The notes under the pieces: model-generated | The model's database searches: none | Seen by the model: only the letters and a program-made list of their open reading frames with translations | Told to the model about the DNA's origin: nothing | Position numbers and translations under genes: made by a program | In this document: piece after piece, positions 1 to 9,142 of the stretch | How positions within the stretch are numbered: position 1 is the first letter of the stretch | Layout of the letters: each line of letters starts with the position of its first letter | DNA from: Sphingobium sp. C100 | GTDB taxonomy: Bacteria > Pseudomonadota > Alphaproteobacteria > Sphingomonadales > Sphingomonadaceae | Length of the DNA: 64,000 nucleotides | Direction of reading: 5' to 3' | Assembly (NCBI RefSeq): GCF_000508185.1 | Contig: NZ_AYOY01000187.1 | Coordinates: 19,073-83,072, forward strand

Positions 1-40
1 TCTGGGTCTCTAGCTGTTTTTGCCGATGGGAATATTCCCT

Positions 41-1282
41 CTAGGTTCGAACCGGACCAGAGAGGATTTCGTACGACGAGGGCTCCTCGTGCAGCCCGAG
101 CGGTCGGAGTGGATCGGCAATCAGGCCGCTGACCATCGCGGCCTGAATGGTTGTGACCGGCCAGAATCTGGACAACGGCCCCACCAACCGGTCGCGGATC
201 AATGGCAACAACCGGCTGTCCGATTGGTATACGGGCGTGAACAGAGCCGTGAGCCACTGATAGATCAGCACATGGCGACGGCGCAGCTTGACGCCCTGCG
301 CAATGCCCTCGTCGATGTTGCAAGCCCCCGCCAGCCCCTTGGCGAGCGCCCATGCGTCGAGCAGGGCCATGTTCGCGCCTTGCCCGAGTTGCGGACTGGC
401 TGAATGCCAGGCGTCGCCGATATGGACCAGCGCCGGTTCCGCAGGTGCGCGAAGCGTTCGATGGGCGTAACGGGCGAAGGTCAATTGCGCGACATCGTGA
501 AGTTGATCGAGCAGCGGCGCGCAATCCGGCCATAGCGCCGCGACCTGATTTTTCCATGGCGCCAGTCCGCCCTGTCGCCAATCCTCCAATCGATCGGCCC
601 GAAGAGACCAGAAGAAGGCGGCCTTTGGCGATTGCGCATCCGGTGGTGTGCCGATGGGCAGGACGCCCGCCATGATATTCGCGCGATTATAGCGCTGTTC
701 GAGCATGTGGGGATTAAAGCCTCCTTCCTGGGGCCAATCGAGACTGGCCCACAGTGCGCCATAGGCCAGTTCCCGGCCCGATGGTGGCGCCAGCGGTGTT
801 CGGGTGCCCAACGCATCCACGACAAGATCATGGGGGCCGCTTGTATCACCATCAGTGAAATGCAGCGCGCGTTTCGTTCCGACCAGGCTGCTTCCAGTCA
901 ATGTCCGATCGGTATGGATGGCGATGCCGGATTGCCGCACCGCTTCATGCAATATCATGAACAGGCTGGCGCGATGAATGCCGATCCCGAACAGGTCCGG
1001 GCGGCGCAGAGCCGTATAGCGGACGTCCAGGACGACGCGTTCGCCCGCCTTGCCGAACAGCCGGTCGACCCGCGACCCCTGGGCCAGCACCGCATCCAGC
1101 AGGCCGAGCCTGGCAAGGACCGCCATGCCCGTGGGCTGGATCATCAAGCCCGAACCAACCGGCCGCGCGCTGTTGAAGCGTTCGAACAGGGTGACTTTGT
1201 GCCCCGCGCGATGGAGTAACAGCGCTGCTGTAAGTCCGCAGGGTCCACAGCCCGCGATCGCAATGTCCAACCCCCGCATCAT
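41..1282 (-). CDS. FAD-dependent aromatic-type monooxygenase
   Basis: A 413-residue flavoprotein of the p-hydroxybenzoate hydroxylase fold, which normally uses NAD(P)H and O2 to hydroxylate a small organic substrate. The N-terminus has the Rossmann motif GCGPCG (residues 11-16) followed by the acidic ribose-binding residue in LFERF. A C-terminal GDAWHSASPQLGQG stretch matches the family's FAD-binding GDAxHxxxPxxGQG motif. The length is normal and both ends lie within the window. It is on the same strand as the TonB receptor but about 190 bases beyond that gene's terminator, so it is probably a separate unit. The substrate cannot be told from sequence, and a role in the neighbouring sugar pathway is not obvious. 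Confidence 0.85.
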   Translation of the reverse strand: MMRGLDIAIAGCGPCGLTAALLLHRAGHKVTLFERFNSARPVGSGLMIQPTGMAVLARLGLLDAVLAQGSRVDRLFGKAGERVVLDVRYTALRRPDLFGIGIHRASLFMILHEAVRQSGIAIHTDRTLTGSSLVGTKRALHFTDGDTSGPHDLVVDALGTRTPLAPPSGRELAYGALWASLDWPQEGGFNPHMLEQRYNRANIMAGVLPIGTPPDAQSPKAAFFWSLRADRLEDWRQGGLAPWKNQVAALWPDCAPLLDQLHDVAQLTFARYAHRTLRAPAEPALVHIGDAWHSASPQLGQGANMALLDAWALAKGLAGACNIDEGIAQGVKLRRRHVLIYQWLTALFTPVYQSDSRLLPLIRDRLVGPLSRFWPVTTIQAAMVSGLIADPLRPLGLHEEPSSYEILSGPVRT

Positions 1283-1417
1283 GCCGGTCTAAACCAGGAT
1301 CACATGGCTTCCAATAGGATCAAGGATGGGGATAGAGCTTCAATTTGAAGATCTTGCATCCAGCGACGCCGTTTCGTCGTGCCTCGGCTCATATCGCCAA
1401 ACCTGCCCGTCCCGCAG

Positions 1418-1444
1418 AAAAGGGCCGAAGCATCGCTTCGGCCC
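1418..1444 (-). terminator. Rho-independent terminator of the TonB receptor gene
   Basis: On the minus strand a 10-bp perfect stem (GGGCCGAAGC with GCTTCGGCCC, 3-base loop) lies about 25 bases after the receptor stop codon and is followed by TTTT. Confidence 0.8.
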
Positions 1445-1470
1445 GGAGGAAGATCAGCCTGTCATGTCGA

Positions 1471-4215
1471 TCAATAGGTGAGCCGCGCCGTAACGCTGAG
1501 GCGGCGGTCGGAAATGGTGGCGGTTCTCGGCCGCGTGCTCAGGCCGAAATAGGAGTCCTTGCGCGCATTGGTGATATTGCGCGCATCCATGCCCAGCGTG
1601 AATTGCGGCGTGACTGCATAGGTCATCGAGGCGTCGAGCTGACCGAATGGCCGCACGAAGATAGGCAGGTTGCCCGTCCCTACTCCCGATGTCGTCTCCA
1701 CGAACTTGCTGCGCCAATTGTAGGCGGTCCGGAGCGAAAAGCCGCCCTTTTCGTAGATGCCGACGATGTTATAGCTATATTTCGACAGCTGTTCGAGCGG
1801 CACCTGGATCGCCGGACCGGAAATGGCCGGACTGGGCGCCTCGGAGTCCACATAGGTGAAGTTGGCTTGCATGCCGAGGCCGTTGAGCGGTCCCGGCAGG
1901 AAGTCGAAAAACTGTTGGTAGGACAATTCCGCGCCCTTGACCGTGGCCGTGTCGGCGTTGGTGTAGGACGTCACCTGATAAGTGTAAGTGTCGCCACTGG
2001 GGAAAGTAATGTCACGCGGGCTGATCGCTGTCTGAATGAAGCCCTTGATCCGCTTGTAGAAACCGGCGACCGCAATATAGCCGGTACGATCGAAATACCA
2101 TTCCAGCGATGCGTCGAAGTTCCGCGATGTCATCGGCTTCAGGAACGGATTGCCTCCCGATGCCGTGTGGATCTCGTTCTGTTGCGCGGGGCCGGGTTCT
2201 GTGAGGGTCAGGCTGGGGTTCAGTTGACCGAAGCTGGGCCGTGCCAGGTTGGCCGACGCCGCCAGCCGCAATTGCAGATTGTCGCGAAGGTGCACCCGAA
2301 AATTGAGGCTGGGCAGGACTTTGGTGTAGGAATCGCTGAATGTGATCTGATTGAATTCCGGCGGACCGGTCATGCTCGAACCGTCCGGCGCGATGATCTG
2401 AGGCACCTGCTGATAGAAGCCCGATACATCGAGGCTGGTCTTCACGATACGAACGCCGATATTGCCATCGACCGGAACCGACAGGGGCCGCGCGTCAAAG
2501 AAGGCGGCGATGTAGCCCGCATAGGTCTGCTGGCTCTGCGCGTTCGACCCGCTCGGCAGATATTCGGGCGGGCCGTCAATGCCGAACGCGGCCAGCGTCT
2601 CATCATAGTTGCCGATCGTATCGAGCGGGAAGGTGATCACGCTGTCGAATACGTCCGCCTTGCCGCGGAAAATGTCAGATAGTGAATAGGGTACATAATC
2701 ACCGCGACCGTTGACGCTGGTATAGCGATACCCGGTGGTACGCGTGCCGGCCTGACGATCGGCATAGCGAAATCCTGCGCGCAGCGACTGTAGGATGCTG
2801 TCGTCGAAACTATATTTGATATCCAGCCTGCCGCTCTTTTCGGTGCCGCGAGAGCGGCTGAAATTGTCGAGATAGCCATTATGCGTGAACAGCGACGGGT
2901 CGCTGGTGTCGGTTGCCGGAACGGTGCCGAAGGACGGCACGGCGCCGGATACGTCCTGGTAGAAGGTCGTGCTCGGACCGTTGGTGATGACGATCTGATT
3001 GGCGGTGCGGGTGTTCGACCGGATATATTGGCCATCGGCCGTGATTTCCAGATTGGACGTAGGCGTCCAGCGCGCATTGAGTGAATAGTCCGTGGTGGTC
3101 GACCGTCGGGTGGTGAGACTGGCATAGGAGCCGAGCGGTACGTCCTGCCATGTGCCGCTCAGGAAATCGCCGTTGTCGGAAAATTCGAAGTCTGCTCCGG
3201 GCGCGGGCGTGATGGGTGCATCACCCGTCGTCGCAAAGAAGGCGTTGCCGCGGATGTTGAACTTGTAATTGTTGCGGAAGACTTCTCCCGTCACAGTCAG
3301 CGTGTCGGAAGGCTTCCACTGAAGCGCGACATCCAGCCCGAAGCGTCGGCGATTGCCGCTGTTCTTGTTGAGGCCACCTCCATGCGGGATCGTCGTGGCG
3401 ATCCCCGACCGCCCCAGCGCCGCCGCAACGGCAGCGTCGTCGGGATTGATGAAATTGCCGTCTGCGTCACGGTCCTGATTGAGCGTATAGAAGGGTTCGG
3501 TCGAAATCTGGTCGTCGCGGAAATAGGCCTTCTGGTAGGCGACGTCGATCAGCAGGCCGATTTCGCCGATGCCCGTATCCCATCTGTCGCTCAGAAGCAC
3601 CGACCCCGAAGGGCCGCTTTTACGGACGAGATCATAATAATTGTTGGTGATGGATGCGGCAGCTTTGAAACCGCTGAAATCAAAGGGCTTACGCGTGCGG
3701 AAATTAATGACGCCGCTCAATTGCCCCTCAATCTGGTCCGCCGATGGATTCTTGTATACGTCGACGCCCGCCAGCAGTTCGGCCGGCACATCCTCAAGAT
3801 TCAGCTGATCCGTGTCGCTGGCGGTGAAGATGTCGCGGCCGTTGAGCTCTGTGCGAACCTGTGTAAGCCCACGGATCGCAACCGAACTGCCTTCGCCATA
3901 GCTACGCTGGATCTGAATGCCTGCCACGCGTTGCAGCGCCTCGGCAACATTGCGATCAGGCAATTTGCCGATGTCTTCTGCAACGATCGAATCCACAATC
4001 TCGTCGGAGTTGCGCTTGCGCGCCTGCGCTGACTGAAGGCTTGCGCGAACACCGGTGACGATGATGTCGGTGGTCTGCGCATCATCCTGAACCGAAGTCG
4101 TGGCTGCGTCGCTTTGCGCGACCGCAGGAGCGGCCCACGCAAGGCATAGCGGCAAGGGGGTCAGCGCGAGGCGCATCCGATTCCGGTAGAGCCCGAAACT
4201 ATCCTGCGTCAACAC
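1471..4215 (-). CDS. TonB-dependent outer-membrane receptor
   Basis: Outer-membrane beta-barrel transporter energised by TonB, probably importing oligosaccharides made by the neighbouring glycoside hydrolases. After a signal peptide ending near PAVAQ comes a plug domain (DIIVTGVRASLQSA, then KLPDRNVAEALQRVAGIQI, a signature of sphingomonad/Caulobacter carbohydrate receptors), then a long barrel ending in an aromatic residue (TARLTY). The start is uncertain. GTG at 4215 follows a GGGAGAG ribosome-binding site and gives 914 residues with an ordinary signal peptide, so I chose it. ATG at 4176 would give 901 residues, and a GTG at 4248 is also open. No FecR/sigma-factor pair is adjacent, so regulation is more likely through the operator-like element at 4348-4374. 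Confidence 0.9.
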   Translation of the reverse strand: MLTQDSFGLYRNRMRLALTPLPLCLAWAAPAVAQSDAATTSVQDDAQTTDIIVTGVRASLQSAQARKRNSDEIVDSIVAEDIGKLPDRNVAEALQRVAGIQIQRSYGEGSSVAIRGLTQVRTELNGRDIFTASDTDQLNLEDVPAELLAGVDVYKNPSADQIEGQLSGVINFRTRKPFDFSGFKAAASITNNYYDLVRKSGPSGSVLLSDRWDTGIGEIGLLIDVAYQKAYFRDDQISTEPFYTLNQDRDADGNFINPDDAAVAAALGRSGIATTIPHGGGLNKNSGNRRRFGLDVALQWKPSDTLTVTGEVFRNNYKFNIRGNAFFATTGDAPITPAPGADFEFSDNGDFLSGTWQDVPLGSYASLTTRRSTTTDYSLNARWTPTSNLEITADGQYIRSNTRTANQIVITNGPSTTFYQDVSGAVPSFGTVPATDTSDPSLFTHNGYLDNFSRSRGTEKSGRLDIKYSFDDSILQSLRAGFRYADRQAGTRTTGYRYTSVNGRGDYVPYSLSDIFRGKADVFDSVITFPLDTIGNYDETLAAFGIDGPPEYLPSGSNAQSQQTYAGYIAAFFDARPLSVPVDGNIGVRIVKTSLDVSGFYQQVPQIIAPDGSSMTGPPEFNQITFSDSYTKVLPSLNFRVHLRDNLQLRLAASANLARPSFGQLNPSLTLTEPGPAQQNEIHTASGGNPFLKPMTSRNFDASLEWYFDRTGYIAVAGFYKRIKGFIQTAISPRDITFPSGDTYTYQVTSYTNADTATVKGAELSYQQFFDFLPGPLNGLGMQANFTYVDSEAPSPAISGPAIQVPLEQLSKYSYNIVGIYEKGGFSLRTAYNWRSKFVETTSGVGTGNLPIFVRPFGQLDASMTYAVTPQFTLGMDARNITNARKDSYFGLSTRPRTATISDRRLSVTARLTY

Positions 4216-4537
4216 ATCTCTCCCGCATGAATTCTGATATATTCTCACGGATAGAATTCAAATCTCACAAGTGCAATGTAAAAATCCAGTTTTTCTGGGC
4301 CTTTGCCGCAAAGCCAGCCACTCCCAGCCTTTTCAAAGCATTTCTCTATATGAAAAATTATTTGTAAAAATGCGAATCACGGCAATTGACAGGCTGCAAA
4401 GCCGAACGCGGTAAACAATGGCGAGCGGGGAGTCGTGGCCTCGCGCGCGCTCCTGTCGCTAACCTGGCAAGAGACATTGCCAGGGACAGATGCGCCGACC
4501 GGAGATGTTGGGCGACCCGCGGTGAGCAGGGCGTCGC
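4216..4537. other. Intergenic region upstream of the TonB receptor
   Basis: No gene seen. The stretch from about 4250 to 4380 is much richer in A+T than its surroundings and contains the operator-like element described separately, consistent with a regulated promoter for the receptor gene. Confidence 0.6.
4348..4374. promoter_or_regulatory. Candidate operator, copy 1 (TonB promoter)
   Basis: A 27-base AT-rich element starting ATATGAAAA and ending AAAATGCG. It matches the element at 13868-13894 at 22 of 27 positions without gaps. It lies about 135 bases upstream of the receptor start. The sharing between two promoters of the same locus suggests a common regulator; the IclR protein at 17751 is the only regulator visible nearby. 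Confidence 0.5.
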
Positions 4538-5548
4538 TCAGAATATCGCGATGGCTTTCAGCACATGATCCGCATCGTCGATCAGTTGTGGCAGCCGGGT
4601 CGCCATGTTCTGCGCGTCGAAACTGTGCGTGTGCAGGGCAGACACGGGTATCTTCCCATCAAGCATCGCCTGCTTCACCCGCTCAAAATCCGATGAGAGG
4701 GCGTTGCGACTGGCCATCACCGTCGTTTCACGCTTGTGCAGTTCCGGGTCTGGCAGAATCAGATCCCCAGGCGCGACGCCGACAAAGACCAGCGTCCCGC
4801 CATGCGCGACATAATGGAGACTCTGCGCCATCGCGCTCAGCGATCCCGTCGCGTCGAACACGATATCGAACATTTCGCCGTCGCTTCTGTCGAGCAGGGC
4901 CTCGGCCAGGGTCGTGTCGGCAAGGGCGACATGGTCGAAGCCGAGATGGTCGCGCGCATAGTCAAGGCGGGCCTGCCGGGTGTCAATCATTGTGATGTCT
5001 GCGCCGTTCAGCCGCGCGAACAATCCGGCGGCAACGCCGATCGGACCTGCGCCGACGATCAGCACCCGATCGCCTGCGCCGACCGTTGAACGCGCGACCG
5101 CGTGCGCGCCGATGGCCAGAAATTCGAGCATGGCGGCCTCGTCCGGCGTCAGGCCGGTCGCGTCAATAAGGGCGCTCTCTGGAACGGAAAGCATTTCCGC
5201 CATGCCACCATCGGCATGGACGCCCAGGACGCTGACGTTGACGCAGGCATTGGGTTTGCCCTTGCGACAGGCGATGCAGACGCCGCATGCGAGGTAGGGA
5301 TTGATTGCTACCAACTGGCCGGGCCGCAACGACGAACCTGCGGCAATCGCTTCGATTTCGCCTGACAATTCATGGCCCATCACACGCGGATAGGAGAGGA
5401 ATGGATGACGGCCGCTGTAGATGTGAAAGTCAGTGCCGCACAGTCCCACGCGGCGGATCCGGATGAGTGCTTTCCCCGGCTGGGCCGTTGGAGAGGGCCG
5501 ATCCTCAATGTCGATCTTGCCTGGCTCACGACACACAACAGCCTTCAT
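4538..5548 (-). CDS. lgoD: Zinc-dependent dehydrogenase, probable L-galactonate 5-dehydrogenase (LgoD-like)
   Basis: Medium-chain zinc alcohol dehydrogenase of 336 residues. Catalytic zinc ligands are visible in GLCGTDFH and GHELSG, the structural zinc cysteines in CGVCIACRKGKPNAC, and the NAD-binding motif in VGAGPIGV. The family-specific stretches SYPRVMGHE, VLGVHADGG and DPELHKRETTVMASRNA closely follow E. coli LgoD (YjjN), which oxidises L-galactonate to D-tagaturonate. The next two plus-strand genes encode the enzymes that would use tagaturonate, which strengthens the call. The start was chosen at ATG 5548 because GAGGAA lies 8 bases upstream; an in-frame start 27 bases earlier has no such site. 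The assignment over other polyol dehydrogenases is by similarity from memory plus context. Confidence 0.7.
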   Translation of the reverse strand: MKAVVCREPGKIDIEDRPSPTAQPGKALIRIRRVGLCGTDFHIYSGRHPFLSYPRVMGHELSGEIEAIAAGSSLRPGQLVAINPYLACGVCIACRKGKPNACVNVSVLGVHADGGMAEMLSVPESALIDATGLTPDEAAMLEFLAIGAHAVARSTVGAGDRVLIVGAGPIGVAAGLFARLNGADITMIDTRQARLDYARDHLGFDHVALADTTLAEALLDRSDGEMFDIVFDATGSLSAMAQSLHYVAHGGTLVFVGVAPGDLILPDPELHKRETTVMASRNALSSDFERVKQAMLDGKIPVSALHTHSFDAQNMATRLPQLIDDADHVLKAIAIF

Positions 5549-5873
5549 CACCGGTTCCTCATGCTGATATCGCATAAAACTAGACGTTGTATATCATATA
5601 TGCAAGTAAATGAGCACATATGCGAAATGATGCCCCTCATAATCATCCCTGGCAATATGATGCCGTCCCCCATGGCCGGACCCAATCCGGATCGGCCACA
5701 TGGCAGTCTGAAGCAGAAACGCGATGTCCACTCGGCGCGACCTTCGGGGCCTTCGGGATCATTGGCGTAGGAGGACGGCTGGAGAATTTCGTTTTGCGTC
5801 GTTGCTTGGAAAAGGACGCTGCGATCTTCGTCGGCGATGTCGCTCAAGCCCATGTAGGGAAGGCGATGATTGG
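5549..5873. other. Divergent promoter region between the lgoD-like and uxaB-like genes
   Basis: No gene seen. On the lgoD side it has an AT-rich stretch (about 5578-5630). At 5595-5605 this carries CATATATGCAA, which differs at one base from the half-site CATATTTGCAA in the operator-like element at 13868. It probably serves both divergent operons. Confidence 0.4.
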
Positions 5874-6989
5874 ATGATATTTCAGTTCGGAACAAGTCGC
5901 TTCCTTCAGGCCCATGTCGATCTGTTCGCGTGGGAAGCATCGAAAGCAGGACAGAAGGTGCCTGCCATTGCGATCGTACAGGTCAGCAATGATCCCGGCC
6001 GAGGCGAACGTCTTCACGCATTCAACAACCCGTCGGGTTTCCCAGTGCATATTCGCGGCCTGAAAGATGGCCGGATTATCGATGAATCCACCCAGGTCAA
6101 AAGCGTCAAATGCGGCCTTTCCGCGTCCCGCGACTGGGCCGCGCTCTGCTCGGCCTTCGTCCATCATGCGACCCACATCGTGTCGAACAGCGGTGACGCG
6201 GGCTTTGAGATTCCACAGGAGGATCATGTTCGACCCTCGGAGGGCGCGCCGCGCAGCTTTTGCGCCATTCTGCTGAGCCTTCTGCATCTTCGGTGGCGTG
6301 CAGGACAGCCCGGCATCACGCTGATGCCATGCGAACTGGTGGCTTCCAATGGCCGGACGCTTCAGCGGCACGTCAGTGCGCTGGCAGAAGCATGGGCGCT
6401 TGACGCGCTTTTCCGGCAGTGGCTGGCGACGGACTGCAAATGGGTCAACACGCTGGTCGATCGCATTGTGAGCGAGCCGCTGGAGCCGGCGGGGGCAGTC
6501 GCGGAACCCTACGCGCTATGGGCGATAGAGGAGCAGCCGGAACTGCGCCTTCCTTTCACCCATCCCTCAGTCGTCCTGACACCCGACCTTGCGCCATTTG
6601 AGCGGCTGAAGCTGCATATATTGAACCTTGGTCACACCTGGCTTGCCGAACAATGGCAATCGGCTGGCGCTGATTTCCAAGTGACGGTGCTGGCGTTGAT
6701 GCAGGACGATGGATCCCGGAAAGGGCTGGAGGAACTTTATGAGGGAGAGGTTCTTCCGGGCTTCGCTGCGCGCGGGATGGAATGGGCCGCGAAAGCCTAT
6801 ATCGCCGAGATACTTCAGCGTTTCGCCAATCCCTATCTTCATCATCGAATGACCGATATCCACAGCGCGCACCCTGCCAAGATGCGGAAAAGAATGGGCG
6901 GGTTCGTGCGTTGGGTGGACGATAGTGGCCGCAATGTTCCTCTGCCGCGCCTGAGAGCGGCTCTGGGCCCCTACGAAGGACAGAAATAA
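5874..6989 (+). CDS. uxaB: Tagaturonate reductase / mannitol dehydrogenase family (UxaB-like)
   Basis: Predicted NAD-dependent reductase of 371 residues, likely converting D-tagaturonate to D-altronate. The N-terminus IFQFGTSRFLQAHVDLF is the FGxGRFxxAHxD-type nucleotide-binding start of the mannitol dehydrogenase/UxaB/UxaB-related family. NSGDAGFE and the catalytic region around LNLGHTWLAEQW follow at the expected places, though the family's usual catalytic lysine motif is not obvious to me. Its stop codon overlaps the start of the UxaA-like gene (TAATG), indicating an operon. The preferred start is ATG 5874; the open frame extends upstream without recognisable protein. Context (LgoD-like before, UxaA-like after) gives most of the functional assignment. 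Confidence 0.7.
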   Translation: MIFQFGTSRFLQAHVDLFAWEASKAGQKVPAIAIVQVSNDPGRGERLHAFNNPSGFPVHIRGLKDGRIIDESTQVKSVKCGLSASRDWAALCSAFVHHATHIVSNSGDAGFEIPQEDHVRPSEGAPRSFCAILLSLLHLRWRAGQPGITLMPCELVASNGRTLQRHVSALAEAWALDALFRQWLATDCKWVNTLVDRIVSEPLEPAGAVAEPYALWAIEEQPELRLPFTHPSVVLTPDLAPFERLKLHILNLGHTWLAEQWQSAGADFQVTVLALMQDDGSRKGLEELYEGEVLPGFAARGMEWAAKAYIAEILQRFANPYLHHRMTDIHSAHPAKMRKRMGGFVRWVDDSGRNVPLPRLRAALGPYEGQK

Positions 6990-8491
6990 TGGTTCGTGCG
7001 CTGCGCATAACGTCGCATGACGATGTCGCTATTCTGATCGATCCGGCCGAACAAGGCAGTGTGGTTCTGGGTTTGGTTGCCCGCGACGCGATACCGGCGG
7101 GGCACAAGATGGCGCTCCATGACATAACTACCGGGTCGATAGTGCATAAATATGGACAAATGATCGGAGTGACGTCTCGCGCCATCCGGGCTGGAGAGCA
7201 TGTTCATTCGCACAATCTGGCCGTGGGAGAGCATCGATCGCATGTCGATGCGATCAGCCGGCCCGGCGCTTCCCGGCCGGCATCTTCCCTTTCTGACGGC
7301 GTTACCTTCGATGGCTATGCGCGCGCGGACGGCCAAGTGGGAACGCGCAATGCGATCGGCATCATCGCCAGCGTGAATTGCGCGGCTACGGCCGTGCGCC
7401 GGATCGCCCGGCGATTCGAACAGGATCTTCCGCCGACGATCGACGCGGTGGTTCCCTTCACCCACAACAGCGGATGCGGCATGGCGAAATCGGGAGATGG
7501 CTTCGAAACGCTGGAACGGACACTCGCCGGCTATGCCCGCCATCCCAATTTCGGAGGCGTATTGATGCTCGGCCTGGGGTGCGAGGTCGCGCAGATCGAC
7601 GGGTTGCTGGAGCGACATGGTCTGCGGACCGGACCACGCTTACGCACGCTGACGATTCAGGATGCGGGAGGCACCGCGCAGGCCATTGAGCAAGGCAGCG
7701 CGATCGTCCGGGACCTGATCGAGGAGGCGTCAGGCGATCGCCGTTCCCCCCGGCCTCTGACCGATCTGGTGCTGGGTCTGCAATGCGGCGGGTCGGATGG
7801 CTGGTCCGGGGTGACGGCCAATCCCGCGCTGGGGGCAGCGACGGATATGCTCATTGCGGCAGGCGGATCGGCCTATCTGTCCGAAACGCCAGAGATTTAC
7901 GGTGCGGAACATCTGTTGATGGCACGGGCGACCAGCCTTGAGGTCATTCAGGCGCTTAAGGCGCGGATCGACTGGTGGGAAGCTTATGCTGCCCGTAACG
8001 GCGCCAGCCTCGACAATAATCCCTCGCCGGGCAACAAGGCCGGTGGGCTGACGACGATCTTTGAAAAATCTCTGGGCGCGATAGCGAAGGCGGGCACTGC
8101 GCCGCTGGCGGACGTTCTTCTCTACGGAGAACAGCGGCGCGTGCGCGGTCTGAGTTTCATGGATTCTCCTGGCTATGATCCCTGTTCGGCAACGGGCCAG
8201 ATCGCGTCGGGGGCCAATCTCCTGGCTTTCACGACAGGGCGCGGATCGGTGTTCGGATCGCAGCCTGCGCCTTGCCTGAAGATCGCGTCCAACGCCGCGC
8301 TCGCGCGGGCCATGGCGGATGACATGGATATCGACGCCTCACCCGTTCTGGATGGCATGTCCGTGCAGGAAGCAGGTGCGACGATTTTTCGCGCCCTGAT
8401 CGCAACGGCGTCGGGCAAGCCGACGAAGTCGGAGCTACTTGGGGTGGGCGATTTTGAATTCGTGCCATGGCAACTGGGCGCCTGGATGTAG
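6989..8491 (+). CDS. uxaA: Altronate dehydratase (UxaA family)
   Basis: Full-length 500-residue member of the UxaA/altronate dehydratase family, which dehydrates D-altronate to 2-keto-3-deoxy-D-gluconate in the cytoplasm using Fe2+. The N-terminal SAF-like domain (about residues 10-80, with HDITTGSIVHKYGQMIG) is followed by the catalytic domain with GYARADGQVGTRNAIGI, FTHNSGCGM, LGLGCE, LQCGGSDGWSG and NPSPGNKAGGLTTI. Residues GLSFMDSPGYDP and LLAFTTGRGSVFG near the end are also typical. It is translationally coupled to the upstream reductase. With lgoD and uxaB it completes a route from L-galactonate to KDG. No UxaC isomerase is present, so galacturonate is a less likely substrate here. Confidence 0.88.
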   Translation: MVRALRITSHDDVAILIDPAEQGSVVLGLVARDAIPAGHKMALHDITTGSIVHKYGQMIGVTSRAIRAGEHVHSHNLAVGEHRSHVDAISRPGASRPASSLSDGVTFDGYARADGQVGTRNAIGIIASVNCAATAVRRIARRFEQDLPPTIDAVVPFTHNSGCGMAKSGDGFETLERTLAGYARHPNFGGVLMLGLGCEVAQIDGLLERHGLRTGPRLRTLTIQDAGGTAQAIEQGSAIVRDLIEEASGDRRSPRPLTDLVLGLQCGGSDGWSGVTANPALGAATDMLIAAGGSAYLSETPEIYGAEHLLMARATSLEVIQALKARIDWWEAYAARNGASLDNNPSPGNKAGGLTTIFEKSLGAIAKAGTAPLADVLLYGEQRRVRGLSFMDSPGYDPCSATGQIASGANLLAFTTGRGSVFGSQPAPCLKIASNAALARAMADDMDIDASPVLDGMSVQEAGATIFRALIATASGKPTKSELLGVGDFEFVPWQLGAWM

Positions 8492-8597
8492 ATGTCCCAT
8501 CGAAGGTGTCGGCGCAGATCCACGACTGCGCTGTTCAGTCGCTTCATGGCTTACATCGGCGTTTGCCGCACCCGATGGTCTGCGCGGCTTCGGCAGA

Positions 8598-8969
8598 TCA
8601 GGGTTGATCGTCCAGCGAATAAATGCGTTGCGCCCGCACCCATTTGGTGTCGGTGGGAGCGGAAGGCAGGCGGCGCTGGAATTGGTCCATCAGCGCTTCC
8701 CATGCCTGGACGTCAGGATCCGCCGCATCCGCCGCCGCCTTTGCCTCGAAGGAAAATCCGGGAGCCGTTTCCATGACCATCGCCAGCCGATCGAACATAT
8801 GCCAGATTTCGAGCGAAACAATGCCGCTCTGGCGGATCGATCGCGTGATGGCCTCTGGCGGTCCGCCGGCGCGATGCCAGTCGCGATAGGCGCTGACGTT
8901 CGCGTCGTCGGGGTGAATGTCGAGCAGCAGAACGTGCCGCGTTGTGGGGGCGGGCATCGCGTTGCTCAT
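8598..8969 (-). CDS. L-rhamnose/L-fucose mutarotase family protein
   Basis: A 123-residue protein of the RhaM/DUF718 fold, which interconverts the alpha and beta anomers of L-sugars. The recognisable pattern is AYRDWHRAGGPPEAITRSIRQSGI, then SLEIWHMFDRLAMVMET, and WEALMDQFQRRLP near the end. These match the variant found in fucose-utilisation clusters more than classical rhamnose RhaM. It is the last gene of the minus-strand hydrolase operon, and its ATG overlaps the stop of the preceding 58-codon frame (ATGA). Mutarotation of a released L-sugar (fucose or L-galactose) fits the nearby GH29 enzyme and LgoD-like dehydrogenase. Confidence 0.75.
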   Translation of the reverse strand: MSNAMPAPTTRHVLLLDIHPDDANVSAYRDWHRAGGPPEAITRSIRQSGIVSLEIWHMFDRLAMVMETAPGFSFEAKAAADAADPDVQAWEALMDQFQRRLPSAPTDTKWVRAQRIYSLDDQP

Positions 8970-9142
8970 TTTGCCATCGGTTCAAGGGTGACGGGGACAA
9001 CATCATCGATGCTGAAAGGCAGTGTCCGGTATCGCATTCCGTCAGTCGTGCCTGCTGCCTGTGCCTGCATGGGCAGGGGGCGCGCGGCGGCTGCGACCAG
9101 CAGTGGTTTCAGACGTATTCCGGCTCGGGACAGCATGGTCAT
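8966..9142 (-). CDS. Unrecognised 58-residue protein, possibly a gene remnant
   Basis: A short open frame that overlaps the stop of the GH31 gene by ATGA at its start and the start of the mutarotase by ATGA at its end, so it is well placed to be translated. The product has a basic/alanine-rich first half and a second half with RYRTLPFSIDDVVPV. I do not recognise it. The absence of an obvious domain suggests either a small genuine protein or the fused ends of a larger gene lost by deletion, with coupling preserved. Confidence 0.4.
   Translation of the reverse strand: MTMLSRAGIRLKPLLVAAAARPLPMQAQAAGTTDGMRYRTLPFSIDDVVPVTLEPMAK

Noticed and set aside
1345..2682. A 445-codon plus-strand open frame opposite the TonB receptor gene.
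   Set aside because: It is antisense to a well-supported receptor and its sequence is arginine-rich without any domain; a GC-rich shadow.
5548..5940. A 130-codon minus-strand frame in the lgoD-uxaB intergenic region.
   Set aside because: It spans the promoter region and the uxaB start, lacks a ribosome site and has no domain.
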